35,994 nucleotides of DNA. It comes from Bacillota bacterium. Its GTDB lineage: Bacteria; Bacillota_A; Clostridia; Clostridiales; Clostridiaceae. The DNA lies in the NCBI GenBank assembly GCA_021837545.1, contig JAKBFR010000012.1:1-35994 (forward strand), given 5' to 3'. The notes under the pieces were generated by a model. The model searched no databases. It worked only from the letters and a program-made list of their open reading frames with translations, and was not told where the DNA came from. Shown piece by piece: positions 1 through 8,529 of the stretch (positions within the stretch are counted from its first letter, which is position 1; each line of letters begins with the position of its first letter). A program made the translations under genes and the position numbers.

Positions 1-344
1 AAGTTGCAGATAATTCAGGTGCAAAAGAGATTATGTGTATAAGAGTCTTAGGCGGATCTAAAAGAAAGTTTGGTAATATCGGTGATGTTATAGTAGCTAG
101 CGTTAAAAGTGCAACACCAGGTGGAGTTGTTAAAAAAGGTGAAGTTGTAAAGGCAGTTGTAGTTAGATCAGTAAAAGGTGTAAGAAGAGCCGATGGTTCA
201 TATATTAAATTTGATGAAAATGCAGCAGTTATAATCAAAGATGATAAACAACCAAAAGGAACTCGTATCTTTGGACCTGTTGCTAGGGAGCTAAGAGATA
301 AAGAATTCAATAAGATTTTATCATTAGCACCAGAAGTTCTATAA
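1..344 (+). CDS. rplN: 50S ribosomal protein L14 (5' end outside the window)
   Basis: L14 of the large ribosomal subunit, which lies at the subunit interface. The frame is open from base 3 and reads [18 protein letters not shown], the conserved L14 amino-terminal region, so the true start lies roughly ten codons to the left of the window. The ATG at 33 is internal and is not the start. The remainder, through [11 protein letters not shown] to the end, is the complete usual carboxyl half. It is followed seven bases after its stop by the rplX ribosome-binding site, consistent with the spc ribosomal operon. Identification is secure; only the start is missing. Confidence 0.97.
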   Translation, partial: VADNSGAKEIMCIRVLGGSKRKFGNIGDVIVASVKSATPGGVVKKGEVVKAVVVRSVKGVRRADGSYIKFDENAAVIIKDDKQPKGTRIFGPVARELRDKEFNKILSLAPEVL

Positions 345-359
345 GAGGAGGTGGCTAAC

Positions 360-674
360 TTGAAGATACATGTTAAAAAGAATGATACAGTTATTGTTAT
401 ATCAGGAAAAGATAAAGGCAAGACTGGTGAAGTGTTAAAAGCATATCCAAAAACAGGAAAAATTCTTGTTCAAGGAATTCACATAGTAAAGAAACATCAA
501 AAAGCTAATAAGAGTCAAGTTGAGAGCGCTATAATTGAAAAAGAAGCAGCAATCAACAGCTCAAAAGTTATGTTATATTGTAACAAATGTAAGAATGCAA
601 CTAGAATTAGTAACAAAATCTTAGATGATGGTACTAAGGTTAGAGTATGTAAAAAATGCGGAGAAACATTCTAA
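360..674 (+). CDS. rplX: 50S ribosomal protein L24, TTG start, zinc-ribbon form
   Basis: L24 is an early assembly protein of the 50S subunit. I place the start at TTG 360 (MKIHVKKNDTVIVISGKDKG). An AGGAGGTG ribosome-binding site at 346-353 sits six bases upstream of it. The in-frame GTG at 351 lies inside that site and so cannot use it. The product is 104 residues. The KOW core is at the N-terminus. The C-terminal third carries two CxxC pairs (C74/C77 and C97/C100), which should bind zinc. This pattern is absent from the Bacillus subtilis L24 as I recall it. Second gene of the cluster, between rplN and rplE. Confidence 0.96.
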   Translation: MKIHVKKNDTVIVISGKDKGKTGEVLKAYPKTGKILVQGIHIVKKHQKANKSQVESAIIEKEAAINSSKVMLYCNKCKNATRISNKILDDGTKVRVCKKCGETF

Positions 675-696
675 AATTTGAAAGGAGGTAACTAAT

Positions 697-1236
697 ATGA
701 CAAGACTTCAAGAAAAATATCAAAAAGAAGTAATTCCAGCTATGATTGAAAAGTTCGGATATAAAAATATAATGGAAGTTCCAAAACTTGAGAAGATTGT
801 AATCAACATGGGAGTTGGAGAAGCTAAAGAAAATCAAAAGGTCTTAGAATCAGCAGTTAATGATTTAACTTTGATTGCAGGTCAAAAGCCTGTATTAACA
901 AGAGCAAAGAAATCTGTAGCTAACTTCAAAATTAGAGAAAACATGGCATTAGGGTGTAAGGTTACTCTAAGAAAAGCTCAAATGTTTGAATTTGCAGATA
1001 AGTTAATGAGTATTGCATTACCAAGAGTTAGAGATTTCAGAGGAGTTTCAAGCAAGGCATTTGATGGTAGAGGAAATTATTCATTAGGAATTAAAGAGCA
1101 ATTAATATTCCCAGAAATAGAATATGATAAGATTGATAAAGTTAGAGGAATGGATATAATCTTCGTTACTTCAGCAAATACTGACGAAGAAGCTAGGGAA
1201 TTATTAAGATTCCTTGGAATGCCATTCGCTCAATAA
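697..1236 (+). CDS. rplE: 50S ribosomal protein L5
   Basis: L5 binds 5S rRNA in the central protuberance of the large subunit. The 179-residue length is exactly typical of the family. Conserved stretches visible are [11 protein letters not shown] near residue 35, the central [12 protein letters not shown] and the C-terminal [12 protein letters not shown] strong AAAGGAGG site lies just upstream of ATG 697. It sits in conventional spc order between rplX and rpsN with a 22-base gap upstream, so it is co-transcribed and translationally close to its neighbours. Confidence 0.98.
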   Translation: MTRLQEKYQKEVIPAMIEKFGYKNIMEVPKLEKIVINMGVGEAKENQKVLESAVNDLTLIAGQKPVLTRAKKSVANFKIRENMALGCKVTLRKAQMFEFADKLMSIALPRVRDFRGVSSKAFDGRGNYSLGIKEQLIFPEIEYDKIDKVRGMDIIFVTSANTDEEARELLRFLGMPFAQ

Positions 1237-1252
1237 TAAGGAGGGAAACACA

Positions 1253-1438
1253 TTGGCACGTAAGGCTATTATTGAAAAGTGGAGCAAAACTCCTAAATTT
1301 AAAACACAAGCTTATACAAGATGTAGAATATGTGGAAGACCACATTCTGTATTAAAGAAATATGGAGTATGCCGTATTTGTTTTAGAGAACTTGCTTATA
1401 AGGGCGAAATTCCAGGTTGTAGAAAAGCAAGTTGGTAA
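1253..1438 (+). CDS. rpsN: 30S ribosomal protein S14, type Z (zinc-binding), TTG start
   Basis: S14 of the small-subunit head, in the short zinc-binding form (also called rpsZ). The product is 61 residues, [14 protein letters not shown] onward, with a C4 zinc site at C24, C27, C40 and C43. The start is TTG 1253, preceded by an AAGGAGGG site about six bases away. An upstream in-frame ATG at 1214 would overlap the end of rplE and add 13 residues not found in the family, so I reject it. No zinc-free S14 paralogue is visible in the window. Confidence 0.96.
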   Translation: MARKAIIEKWSKTPKFKTQAYTRCRICGRPHSVLKKYGVCRICFRELAYKGEIPGCRKASW

Positions 1439-1470
1439 TAGATACAATGTAACGAAAGGAGGCACATTAA

Positions 1471-1869
1471 ATGGTTATGACAGATCCTATAGCAGATTTA
1501 TTAACTCGTGTAAGAAATGCTAACGCTGTAAGACATGAAGTGGTAGAGGTACCTTCTTCAACTATAAAGAAGGAAATTGCAAATATATTATTACAAGAGG
1601 GTTATATAAAAGAAATAAATGAATATAACGACGGAGTTGTTCCAATGTTAAGATTATCTCTTAAATATGGAGCTAACAAAGAAAGAGTTATAACTGGTAT
1701 TAAGAGAATTTCTAAACCAGGATTAAGAGTTTATTGCAAAAAAGATGAAGTACCAAAGGTTCTTAATGGATTAGGAATCGCTGTTGTTTCAACTTCAAAT
1801 GGAATAATGGTTGATAGAGAAGCCCGAAAGAACAGTTTGGGTGGAGAAGTAATCTGTTACGTTTGGTAA
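1471..1869 (+). CDS. rpsH: 30S ribosomal protein S8
   Basis: S8 binds the central domain of 16S rRNA and in enterobacteria is the translational repressor of the spc operon. The 132-residue product starts [17 protein letters not shown] and ends with the family signature around [11 protein letters not shown] 1471 is chosen over ATG 1477 because the AAAGGAGG site at 1455-1462 is eight bases from the former and fourteen from the latter. Whether S8 regulates this operon here cannot be read from the sequence. Confidence 0.98.
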   Translation: MVMTDPIADLLTRVRNANAVRHEVVEVPSSTIKKEIANILLQEGYIKEINEYNDGVVPMLRLSLKYGANKERVITGIKRISKPGLRVYCKKDEVPKVLNGLGIAVVSTSNGIMVDREARKNSLGGEVICYVW

Positions 1870-1941
1870 TATTTTAGATAAATTAAACTAAATAAAATTG
1901 TGATAGATATACAATTTTTAAATAATACAGGAGGTGCAATT

Positions 1942-2484
1942 ATGTCAAGAGTAGGTAGATTACCAATAGCTATTCCTGCTGATGTGACTGTTGCTGTAAC
2001 GCCAGAAAACCTTGTTACAGTTAAGGGACCAAAAGGTGAATTAGTTAAAACTATGCATAAAGATATTAGCATAGCTGTTGAAAACAATGAAGTAATTGTT
2101 ACTAGACATAGTGAACAAAAAGAACACAGAGCTCTTCACGGTTTAACAAGAGCATTAATTAATAATATGGTAATCGGAGTAAAAGAAGGTTATCAAAAGA
2201 CTTTAGATTTAGTTGGTGTTGGTTATAGAGCTCAATTACAAGGGAAAAAACTTGTAATGAACCTTGGATATTCACATCCAGTTGAAATTCAACCAATTGA
2301 CGGAATCACATTCGAAACTCCAGCTGCAACTAAAGTAATAGTTAGTGGAATAGATAAAGAAAAGGTTGGATTTGCAGCAGCAGATATAAGAAAATGGAGA
2401 GTACCAGAACCATATAAGGGTAAAGGTATTAAATATGAGAATGAAGTGATTAGACGTAAAGAAGGTAAGACTGGTAAGAAATAA
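1942..2484 (+). CDS. rplF: 50S ribosomal protein L6
   Basis: L6 lies near the factor-binding region of the 50S subunit. The product is 180 residues starting [15 protein letters not shown], with the repeated L6 fold and the conserved C-terminal motif [25 protein letters not shown] 1942 follows a CAGGAGGTG site. A more upstream in-frame GTG at 1900 would add 14 AT-rich residues that do not resemble the family, and it has no ribosome-binding site. A 72-base gap from rpsH is the widest inside the spc part of the operon up to here. Confidence 0.98.
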   Translation: MSRVGRLPIAIPADVTVAVTPENLVTVKGPKGELVKTMHKDISIAVENNEVIVTRHSEQKEHRALHGLTRALINNMVIGVKEGYQKTLDLVGVGYRAQLQGKKLVMNLGYSHPVEIQPIDGITFETPAATKVIVSGIDKEKVGFAAADIRKWRVPEPYKGKGIKYENEVIRRKEGKTGKK

Positions 2485-2502
2485 TAGAAAGGAGTGAGTT
2501 TT

Positions 2503-2862
2503 ATGTTCAAAAAGGTAGACAAAAAAGCAGGTAGAGAAAAACGTCACCTTAGAGTTCGTAAAAAAGTTTTTGGTACTGCGGAAAGACCAAGACTTTCAGT
2601 TTTTAAGAGTGAAAAGAATATATATGCACAAGTTATTGATGATATAAATGGTGTTACATTAGTAGCTGCTTCAAGTTTAGATAAAGATTTTGCTGCTAAA
2701 GGCGGAACTAAAGAAGGTGCTAAACTTGTAGGAGAAGTAGTTGCAAAAAGAGCTATAGATAAAGGAATTGATGTAGTGGTATTTGACAGAGGTGGATACA
2801 TATATCACGGAAGAGTTCAAGAATTAGCACAAGCAGCTAGAGAAGCAGGCTTGAAATTCTAA
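2503..2862 (+). CDS. rplR: 50S ribosomal protein L18
   Basis: L18 binds 5S rRNA beside L5. The product is 119 residues, starting [21 protein letters not shown], which is the basic N-terminal tail typical of the family, and ending with [11 protein letters not shown] 2503 lies nine bases after the GAAAGGAG site; the in-frame GTG at 2494 overlaps that site and is rejected. It follows rplF closely and precedes rpsE by 19 bases. Confidence 0.97.
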   Translation: MFKKVDKKAGREKRHLRVRKKVFGTAERPRLSVFKSEKNIYAQVIDDINGVTLVAASSLDKDFAAKGGTKEGAKLVGEVVAKRAIDKGIDVVVFDRGGYIYHGRVQELAQAAREAGLKF

Positions 2863-2881
2863 TATACGAGGAGGGAAATAA

Positions 2882-3379
2882 ATGAGAATCGATCCTAGTA
2901 CACTAGACCTTAAAGAAAAGGTTGTTTTTATAAACAGAGTTACTAAGGTTGTTAAGGGTGGTAGAAACTTCAGATTCAGCGCTCTAGTTGTTGTCGGAGA
3001 CGAGAACGGACACGTTGGTGTTGGAATGGGTAAGTCAATCGAGATCCCAGAAGCAATTAAAAAAGGAATAGAAGATGCTAAGAAAAACTTAGTAAGCGTT
3101 GCAATGGTAGGAACATCAATTCCTCACAGAGTTAACGGTAAATTTGGAACTGCAAATGTTCTAATTATGCCAGCTAAAGAAGGTACAGGAGTTCTTGCAG
3201 GAGGCCCAGCAAGAGCAGTACTTGAATTAGCAGGATTAAAGGATGTTAGAGCTAAATCATTAGGTTCAAACAATCCTAATAACATGGTAAATGCAACAAT
3301 AAACGGATTAGCTAGTTTAAGAACAGCAGAAGATATCGCTAAATTAAGAGGTAAATCTGTAGAAGAAATATTAGGTTAG
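2882..3379 (+). CDS. rpsE: 30S ribosomal protein S5
   Basis: S5 is a small-subunit protein important for decoding accuracy and mRNA unwinding at the entry channel. The 165 residues include the double-stranded RNA-binding domain ([21 protein letters not shown], about residues 14-34, where ram and spectinomycin-resistance mutations map in other bacteria) and the C-terminal domain with [26 protein letters not shown] precedes ATG 2882. Normal length and order. Confidence 0.98.
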   Translation: MRIDPSTLDLKEKVVFINRVTKVVKGGRNFRFSALVVVGDENGHVGVGMGKSIEIPEAIKKGIEDAKKNLVSVAMVGTSIPHRVNGKFGTANVLIMPAKEGTGVLAGGPARAVLELAGLKDVRAKSLGSNNPNNMVNATINGLASLRTAEDIAKLRGKSVEEILG

Positions 3380-3390
3380 GAGGTATTGCA

Positions 3391-3570
3391 ATGGCTAAAT
3401 TAAGAGTTACATTAGTAAAGAGCTTAATCGGTAGAAAGAAAGACCATATCGCTACAGCAAATGCTCTTGGACTTAAGAAAATAGGTAAAATAGTAGAACC
3501 TGAGGCAACACCTCAAGTACAAGGTATGATAAAAAAGATAGAATATCTATTAAAAGTAGAAGAAGTATAG
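3391..3570 (+). CDS. rpmD: 50S ribosomal protein L30
   Basis: A 59-residue protein read directly from the DNA: it starts [19 protein letters not shown], contains the L30 hallmark [11 protein letters not shown], and ends VEEV. It is short enough to be missed by length-filtered ORF calling. TTAGGAGG lies about nine bases upstream of ATG 3391, overlapping the rpsE stop region. L30 is a non-essential 50S protein found in most but not all bacteria. Its place between rpsE and rplO is the standard spc order. Confidence 0.97.
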   Translation: MAKLRVTLVKSLIGRKKDHIATANALGLKKIGKIVEPEATPQVQGMIKKIEYLLKVEEV

Positions 3571-3590
3571 AATAAGGAGGTGTACTGAAT

Positions 3591-4031
3591 ATGAAACTTC
3601 ACGAATTGAAACCAGCAGAAGGTAGCAAAAAAGCACCTAAAAGAATTGGTAGAGGTACTGGTTCTGGCACAGGAAGAAATGCTGGTAAGGGTGAAAAAGG
3701 TCAAAATGCAAGATCAGGTGGTGGCGTAAGACCTGGTTTTGAAGGCGGTCAAATGCCTTTATATAGAAGACTTCCAAAGAGAGGTTTTACAAACATTTTT
3801 GCAAAGAAAATTGTTAGCATAAATCTTGACAGATTAAATATGTTTGAAAATGGTACAGAAATTACTCCAGAAGTATTACTTGAAAATAGAGTTATAAGTA
3901 AAGTATTAGATGGAGTAAAGATTCTTGGAAACGGAACATTAGAAAAAAGCTTAACAGTTAAAGGATGTAAGTTCTCTAAGTCTGCTGTAGAAAAAATTGA
4001 AGCAGCTGGGGGAAAAGTCGAGGTGATTTAA
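3591..4031 (+). CDS. rplO: 50S ribosomal protein L15
   Basis: L15 is a late-assembly 50S protein. The 146-residue product has the glycine- and arginine-rich N-terminal extension (about residues 15-55: [17 protein letters not shown], then [23 protein letters not shown]) that threads into rRNA, and a globular C-terminal half ending GGKVEVI. An AAGGAGGTG site precedes ATG 3591. Its stop is one base before the secY start, so the two are probably translationally coupled. Confidence 0.98.
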   Translation: MKLHELKPAEGSKKAPKRIGRGTGSGTGRNAGKGEKGQNARSGGGVRPGFEGGQMPLYRRLPKRGFTNIFAKKIVSINLDRLNMFENGTEITPEVLLENRVISKVLDGVKILGNGTLEKSLTVKGCKFSKSAVEKIEAAGGKVEVI

Positions 4032-4032
4032 A

Positions 4033-5319
4033 GTGCTTCAGACTCTACGAAATGCATTCAAAGTTCCTGAACTTAGGAAAAAGATTTTATGGACTATATT
4101 ACTAGTTGCAGTTTTCAGGATGGGAAGCCATATTCCTCTTCCTGGAATTAATTCTGAGTATTTAAAAAGCCTATCTCAATCCGGAGGGCTATTAGGATTT
4201 TATGATATGATTTCTGGAGGTGCTTTTAGCAGATCTAGTATATTAGCATTAGGTGTTATGCCATATATTAATGCATCAATCATAGTTCAATTATTGACTG
4301 TTGCAATTCCTCAGTTAGAACAACTTTCTAAAGAGGGCCAGAATGGAAGAAAGAAGATACAAGATGCAACACGTTATGTATCTTTTGCAATATCTTTTGT
4401 ACTGGCATATGGAATATTTGCAACAATTTCAAGTAGTGGTGCAACAGCTGGATTACAATTAGCACAAAAAATAATTGTTGTTTTTGCATTAGTAGTTGGG
4501 TCAACATTCTGTATGTGGTTAGGTGATCAGCTTACAGTTAAAGGGATTGGTAATGGAACATCTGTATTGATATTTGTTAATATTATTTCTAGGGTTCCAG
4601 TAACAATTGCTTCAATGATGACGCTTAAAGAATCAGGAAGTGCGAGTATAGTAGAAATTGTATTATTTGGAGTATTTATTGTGCTAATGCTTGCAACGAT
4701 TTTATATTTTTCTTTATCAGAAAGAAGAATACCTGTACAATATGCAGGTAAATTCTCTTCTGGAAATAATAATATGGTAAAATCACAATCAACACACATT
4801 CCGTTAAGCATAATTGGTTCAGCTGTTCTCGCAATCATATTCTCTATGTCAGTAATGGAATTTCCAAAAACAATAGCAACATTGTTTGGTAGAGATAAAG
4901 AGTGGGCAAAATGGATATTGACTAACAATACATCTATATTTAATCAAAAGAGTTGGATGTATATAGTATTATATGCGATACTTACAGTATTTTTTAATTG
5001 GTTTTATACCCAGATTACGTTTAAGCCAGATGAAATGTCTGAAAACTTACACAAATCAGCTGGTTTTGTACCGGGAGTAAGACCAGGAGAAGAAACCACA
5101 ATATATTTTGAAAGAGTTCTTAATAGACTATCATTTATTGGAGGAATATTAGCAGCATTTTTAGCTATTACACCAACAATTATTCAAAATTATACACAAT
5201 TTCAAAATATATCTTTTTCAGGAACTGGACTATTGATTGTTATAAATGTTGCATTAGATTTCACTAGAAAAGTAGAATCGCAAATGGTAGTTAGGCACTA
5301 TAAAGGATTTCTTAAATAG
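4033..5319 (+). CDS. secY: Protein translocase subunit SecY
   Basis: The pore-forming subunit of the SecYEG channel in the cytoplasmic membrane, through which unfolded secretory proteins pass and membrane proteins are inserted. It has 428 residues with about ten hydrophobic helices. Recognisable motifs are FRMGSHIPLPGIN in the first helix region, ALGVMPYINASIIVQL (plug and TM2 region), the cytoplasmic loop SERRIPVQYAGK and GFVPGVRPGEET. The start is GTG 4033, with an AGGTGA site eight bases upstream inside the end of rplO. SecY length and order are conventional for Firmicutes (rplO-secY-adk-map). Confidence 0.98.
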   Translation: MLQTLRNAFKVPELRKKILWTILLVAVFRMGSHIPLPGINSEYLKSLSQSGGLLGFYDMISGGAFSRSSILALGVMPYINASIIVQLLTVAIPQLEQLSKEGQNGRKKIQDATRYVSFAISFVLAYGIFATISSSGATAGLQLAQKIIVVFALVVGSTFCMWLGDQLTVKGIGNGTSVLIFVNIISRVPVTIASMMTLKESGSASIVEIVLFGVFIVLMLATILYFSLSERRIPVQYAGKFSSGNNNMVKSQSTHIPLSIIGSAVLAIIFSMSVMEFPKTIATLFGRDKEWAKWILTNNTSIFNQKSWMYIVLYAILTVFFNWFYTQITFKPDEMSENLHKSAGFVPGVRPGEETTIYFERVLNRLSFIGGILAAFLAITPTIIQNYTQFQNISFSGTGLLIVINVALDFTRKVESQMVVRHYKGFLK

Positions 5320-5344
5320 AATAGAATAAATGGAGATGAAGCCG

Positions 5345-5995
5345 GTGAAGATAGTATTACTAGGTCCTCCTGGAGCTGGAAAAGGAACACAGGCTAAATC
5401 AATCAGTAATAAATATTTAATACCACATATTTCTACAGGAGATATTTTTAGGAAAAACATTTCTGAAAACACTCCTTTAGGAATAGAAGCAAAAAGTTAT
5501 ATGGATAACGGACAGTTAGTTCCTGATGAAGTTACTATTAACATGGTTAAAGATAGACTACAACAGGATGATTGCAATGATGGATATTTATTAGATGGTT
5601 TTCCTAGAACTGTGATTCAAGCTGACGCTCTTAACAACTTTCTTATAGAAAGAGGCGAACAATTAGATACTGCATTATTAATAAAGGTACCTAATGAGTT
5701 TATCCTAGAAAGAATGACTGGTAGAAGAGTATGTCCATCATGTGGAGCAAGTTATCATGTTAAATTTAATCCTCCAACAAATGAAGGAAAATGTGACTTG
5801 TGTGGAAGTGAAGTTATACAAAGAAAAGATGATACAGTAGAAACTGTAAAAGAAAGATTGGATGTATATCAAAGAGAAACACAACCATTAATTGAATTTT
5901 ATAGTGAAAAACAATTGCTTTCAGAAGTAGATGGTACAAAAGCTATTAATGATGTTTTCAGAGGGATATGTGAAATATTGGGGAAAAATAAGTAA
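5345..5995 (+). CDS. adk: Adenylate kinase, zinc-LID form, GTG start
   Basis: Catalyses the reversible conversion of ATP and AMP to two ADP in the cytosol. I place the start at GTG 5345, giving [16 protein letters not shown], the family's usual first residues, with GGAG at 5332-5335 nine bases upstream. The in-frame ATG codons at 5330 and 5336 overlap that site and would add a non-conserved tail. The product is 216 residues. The P-loop is at 7-15, the NMP-binding TGD at 31-33 and the DGFPRT motif at 84-89. The LID carries C130, C133, C150 and C153, a structural zinc site common in Gram-positive enzymes. The stop overlaps the map start (TAATG). Confidence 0.95.
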   Translation: MKIVLLGPPGAGKGTQAKSISNKYLIPHISTGDIFRKNISENTPLGIEAKSYMDNGQLVPDEVTINMVKDRLQQDDCNDGYLLDGFPRTVIQADALNNFLIERGEQLDTALLIKVPNEFILERMTGRRVCPSCGASYHVKFNPPTNEGKCDLCGSEVIQRKDDTVETVKERLDVYQRETQPLIEFYSEKQLLSEVDGTKAINDVFRGICEILGKNK

Positions 5996-6744
5996 TGATT
6001 ATTATAAAGAATCATAATGAAATAACCCTAATGAAAAAAGCAGGCAGAATAGTAGGAGAAGCATTGCTATTGCTTGAAAAAGAAGTAAAACCTGGTGTAA
6101 CAACTGCAGACTTGGATAGAATGGCAGAAGAATTTATAACTAAGCATGGAGCAAAACCTTCATTTAAAGGCTTATATGGTTTTCCTTCGTCACTATGTAT
6201 TTCAGTAAACGAGCAAGTAATACATGGATTTCCAGGAGCATATGTTCTTAGAGAAGGAGATATAGTTAGCATTGACTGTGGGGCATTTTTTGATGGATTC
6301 CATGGAGATGCGGCAAGAACCTTCCCAGTTGGAAATATTTCAGTAGATGCTCAAAAATTAATTGATATAACAAAAGAAAGTTTTTTTCAAGGCATAAAGT
6401 TTGCCAAAGAAGGAAATAAATTAACTGATATATCATATGGGATACAAAGCTACGTAGAAGCAGCAGGTTTCTCAGTTGTAAGAGATTTTGTAGGTCATGG
6501 GATTGGAAGGAAAGTTCATGAAGATCCTAATGTACCTAATTTCGGTAAATCTGGTAGGGGTCCAAAGCTACTTGAAGGTATGGTTTTAGCAATAGAACCT
6601 ATGATTAATGCAGGTACTTATAAAGTGAAAACTTTAAAAGATGGATGGACAGTTGTAACAGCAGATTCTTCTTTGTCAGCTCATTATGAGAATACAGTTG
6701 CAATTTTATCAGATGGACCTGAAATATTAACACTGATTAAGTAG
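5995..6744 (+). CDS. map: Methionine aminopeptidase, type I
   Basis: Removes the initiator methionine from new proteins. The 249-residue product has the five metal ligands of the pita-bread fold, D94, D105, H168, E201 and E232, plus the conserved substrate-side His at 77. There is no N-terminal extension, as in type Ia bacterial enzymes. The ATG shares a base with the adk stop, so the two are coupled. Location within the ribosomal cluster next to adk and infA is standard for Firmicutes. Confidence 0.97.
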   Translation: MIIIKNHNEITLMKKAGRIVGEALLLLEKEVKPGVTTADLDRMAEEFITKHGAKPSFKGLYGFPSSLCISVNEQVIHGFPGAYVLREGDIVSIDCGAFFDGFHGDAARTFPVGNISVDAQKLIDITKESFFQGIKFAKEGNKLTDISYGIQSYVEAAGFSVVRDFVGHGIGRKVHEDPNVPNFGKSGRGPKLLEGMVLAIEPMINAGTYKVKTLKDGWTVVTADSSLSAHYENTVAILSDGPEILTLIK

Positions 6745-6831
6745 AAAAAAGAGTGTTGCTTAGTTATAAATTTGCATAATACCATTGTGGTAGTGTTGAT
6801 TTATACTAAGGTAATCATAGAGGTGAAAAAT

Positions 6832-7113
6832 TTGCAAAACAATGACTTTATTGGAAAAGTAGTACTTTCAAAAGCAGGAAGAGATATAGATCACTTATAT
6901 GTTGTTGTTAGGCAGATAGATAATAATTATGTATTACTAGTTAATGGGAATACAAAGTTAATGAAGATGCCTAAGAAGAAAAAGATTAAACACTTAAGTA
7001 TTTTAGAAGATATAGATGATGAATTGTTATCATCAATACAATCATGCGACAAGAGTACTGATTTAAAAATTAAGAGATTCCTAAAGTTAAGAGGCATTGT
7101 TAAGGAGGGTTGA
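6832..7113 (+). CDS. KOW-domain RNA-binding protein (L14e-like)
   Basis: A 93-residue basic protein starting [18 protein letters not shown] with a KOW-like beta segment (about residues 5-45) and a lysine patch [10 protein letters not shown] near residue 50. Small KOW proteins related to archaeal/eukaryotic L14e are commonly found between map and infA in clostridia; their role in translation is not well established. TTG 6832 is chosen because AGAGGTGA at 6819-6826 lies five bases upstream. The longer frame starting at 6772 has no such site and encodes a non-conserved hydrophobic tail. Confidence 0.85.
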   Translation: MQNNDFIGKVVLSKAGRDIDHLYVVVRQIDNNYVLLVNGNTKLMKMPKKKKIKHLSILEDIDDELLSSIQSCDKSTDLKIKRFLKLRGIVKEG

Positions 7114-7120
7114 TTACCTT

Positions 7121-7339
7121 ATGTCAAAAGATGACGTTATAGAAATGGAAGGTAGAGTACTAGAATCTTTACCAAATGCCATGTTTCAAGTTGAACTTGA
7201 AAGTGGGCATAAGATTCTTGCACATATATCAGGTAAATTAAGAATGAACTTTATAAGAATTTTACCAGGAGATAAAGTTACAGTAGAGCTTTCTCCTTAT
7301 GATCTAACAAGAGGTAGAATTACATGGAGAGCTAAATAA
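7121..7339 (+). CDS. infA: Translation initiation factor IF-1
   Basis: IF-1 binds the A site of the 30S subunit during initiation. It has 72 residues starting [19 protein letters not shown], with the OB-fold core and the family ending [11 protein letters not shown]. The TAAGGAGGGT site lies about ten bases upstream of ATG 7121. The upstream in-frame ATG at 7097 falls inside the preceding gene and ahead of that site, so it is rejected. Part of the map-KOW-infA-rpmJ tail of the spc operon. Confidence 0.98.
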   Translation: MSKDDVIEMEGRVLESLPNAMFQVELESGHKILAHISGKLRMNFIRILPGDKVTVELSPYDLTRGRITWRAK

Positions 7340-7383
7340 GGTAGATGTGACTAAAATTAATATCTACCACAAAAGTAATATGA

Positions 7384-7509
<126 letters not shown>

Positions 7510-7521
7510 TGATCAAGTTTA

Positions 7522-7559
7522 CAATATTATTTACATTAAAATAAATGTAAATAATATTG
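7522..7559. repeat. 16-bp perfect inverted repeat after rpmJ
   Basis: A perfect palindrome: arm CAATATTATTTACATT at 7522-7537, six-base loop, complementary arm at 7544-7559. It has no T-run after it, so it is not a standard terminator. The last three bases of the right arm are the first three of the -35 element of the next promoter. It could be an mRNA 3'-end stabiliser for the spc transcript, a weak terminator, or a DNA operator for the rpsM promoter. Confidence 0.8.
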
Positions 7560-7585
7560 ACATTTCAGCAAAAGTCAAATATGAT
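7557..7585 (+). promoter_or_regulatory. Strong SigA-type promoter for rpsM operon
   Basis: TTGACA at 7557-7562, a 17-base spacer, and TATGAT at 7580-7585. This is close to the vegetative sigma consensus with ideal spacing. Transcription would start around 7592 and give a leader of about 127 bases before rpsM. It implies that rpsM-rpsK-rpsD-rpoA-rplQ can be transcribed independently of the spc operon. Confidence 0.85.
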
Positions 7586-7609
7586 TATATAGTCGTTTAA
7601 TTAATCAAC

Positions 7610-7664
7610 AATAAATTTTAGGGCGGCTGACAATAGAAATCATCTATTGACCTAGAATTTTATT
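7610..7664 (+). promoter_or_regulatory. Structured 5' leader of rpsM, candidate r-protein autoregulatory RNA
   Basis: An outer stem pairs AATAAATTTTAGG (7610-7622) with 7651-7664 (one bulge, one G-U). A second stem pairs CAATAGA (7631-7637) with TCTATTG (7643-7649), closing a five-base loop. Between them one strand carries an unusually GC-rich internal loop, GCGGCTGA (7623-7630). A stem/internal-loop/stem of this kind in front of a ribosomal operon is what protein-binding leaders look like. S4, encoded third in this operon, is the obvious candidate ligand, since S4 autoregulates in other bacteria. The ligand is inference. Confidence 0.55.
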
Positions 7665-7718
7665 ATAAATATAAAATCAACTTTTATACATTTCAATTAT
7701 CAGGAGGTGTAAATTTTA

Positions 7719-8087
7719 ATGGCAAGAATATCAGGTATTGACCTACCAAGAGAAAAAAGAGTTGAAATAGGTTTAACTTATATATATGGAATAGGATTAA
7801 CAACTTCACAAAAAATCTTAACTGTAACTGGAATTAATGCAGATACAAGAGTTAAAGATTTATCCGAAGAAGAAGTTAATGAGATCAGAACTTATATCAA
7901 CAAGAATTTAATGGTTGAAGGTGACTTAAGAAGAGACATCGCTATGAATATCAAGAGATTAGTAGACATAGGAACATACAGAGGAATTAGACATAGAAAA
8001 GGCCTTCCAGTAAGAGGACAAAAAACTAAGACTAATGCAAGAACAAGAAAAGGTCCTAAGAAGACAATGGCAAATAAGAAGAAATAG
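7719..8087 (+). CDS. rpsM: 30S ribosomal protein S13
   Basis: S13 sits in the 30S head and contacts the P-site tRNA and the 50S subunit. It has 122 residues starting [21 protein letters not shown], with the helix-two-turn-helix region and the basic C-terminal tail ([15 protein letters not shown]). CAGGAGGTG precedes ATG 7719. First gene of the alpha-type operon behind the promoter and leader described separately. Confidence 0.98.
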   Translation: MARISGIDLPREKRVEIGLTYIYGIGLTTSQKILTVTGINADTRVKDLSEEEVNEIRTYINKNLMVEGDLRRDIAMNIKRLVDIGTYRGIRHRKGLPVRGQKTKTNARTRKGPKKTMANKKK

Positions 8088-8102
8088 TAAGGAGGGAAGA
8101 TA

Positions 8103-8501
8103 ATGGCAGCTCAAAAGAAAGTTAAGAAAACTAGAAGAAGAAAAGAAAGAAAAAATGTTGAGCATGGTGCTGCACACATTAAGTCAACTTTTAATAATTC
8201 AATAGTTACTTTAACAGACGCAGTAGGAAATGCTTTATCATGGTCAAGTGCAGGCGCATTAGGCTTTAGAGGATCAAGAAAGAGCACTCCATTTGCAGCT
8301 CAAATGGCAGCAGAAACTGCAGCTAAAGTAGCAATGGAACATGGCTTAAAAAGTATAGAGGTTTATGTTAAAGGACCTGGTTCAGGAAGAGAAGCAGCTA
8401 TAAGATCCTTACAAGCAGCAGGACTAGAAGTAACTTTAATTAAAGATGTTACTCCAATACCACATAATGGTTGTAGACCACCAAAGAGAAGAAGAGTCTA
8501 A
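8103..8501 (+). CDS. rpsK: 30S ribosomal protein S11
   Basis: S11 forms part of the 30S platform near the mRNA exit/Shine-Dalgarno helix. It has 132 residues. The conserved stretches are [42 protein letters not shown] and the C-terminal [24 protein letters not shown] lies upstream of ATG 8103, with a 15-base gap from rpsM. Standard position. Confidence 0.98.
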   Translation: MAAQKKVKKTRRRKERKNVEHGAAHIKSTFNNSIVTLTDAVGNALSWSSAGALGFRGSRKSTPFAAQMAAETAAKVAMEHGLKSIEVYVKGPGSGREAAIRSLQAAGLEVTLIKDVTPIPHNGCRPPKRRRV

Positions 8502-8529
8502 TTATAACTGTAATAGGAGGTGTAATTTA

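Noticed and set aside
4527..4928. 133-codon reverse-strand frame inside secY
   Set aside because: It lies fully within a well-identified SecY gene, has no ribosome-binding site I can see and no family resemblance; it is a shadow frame.
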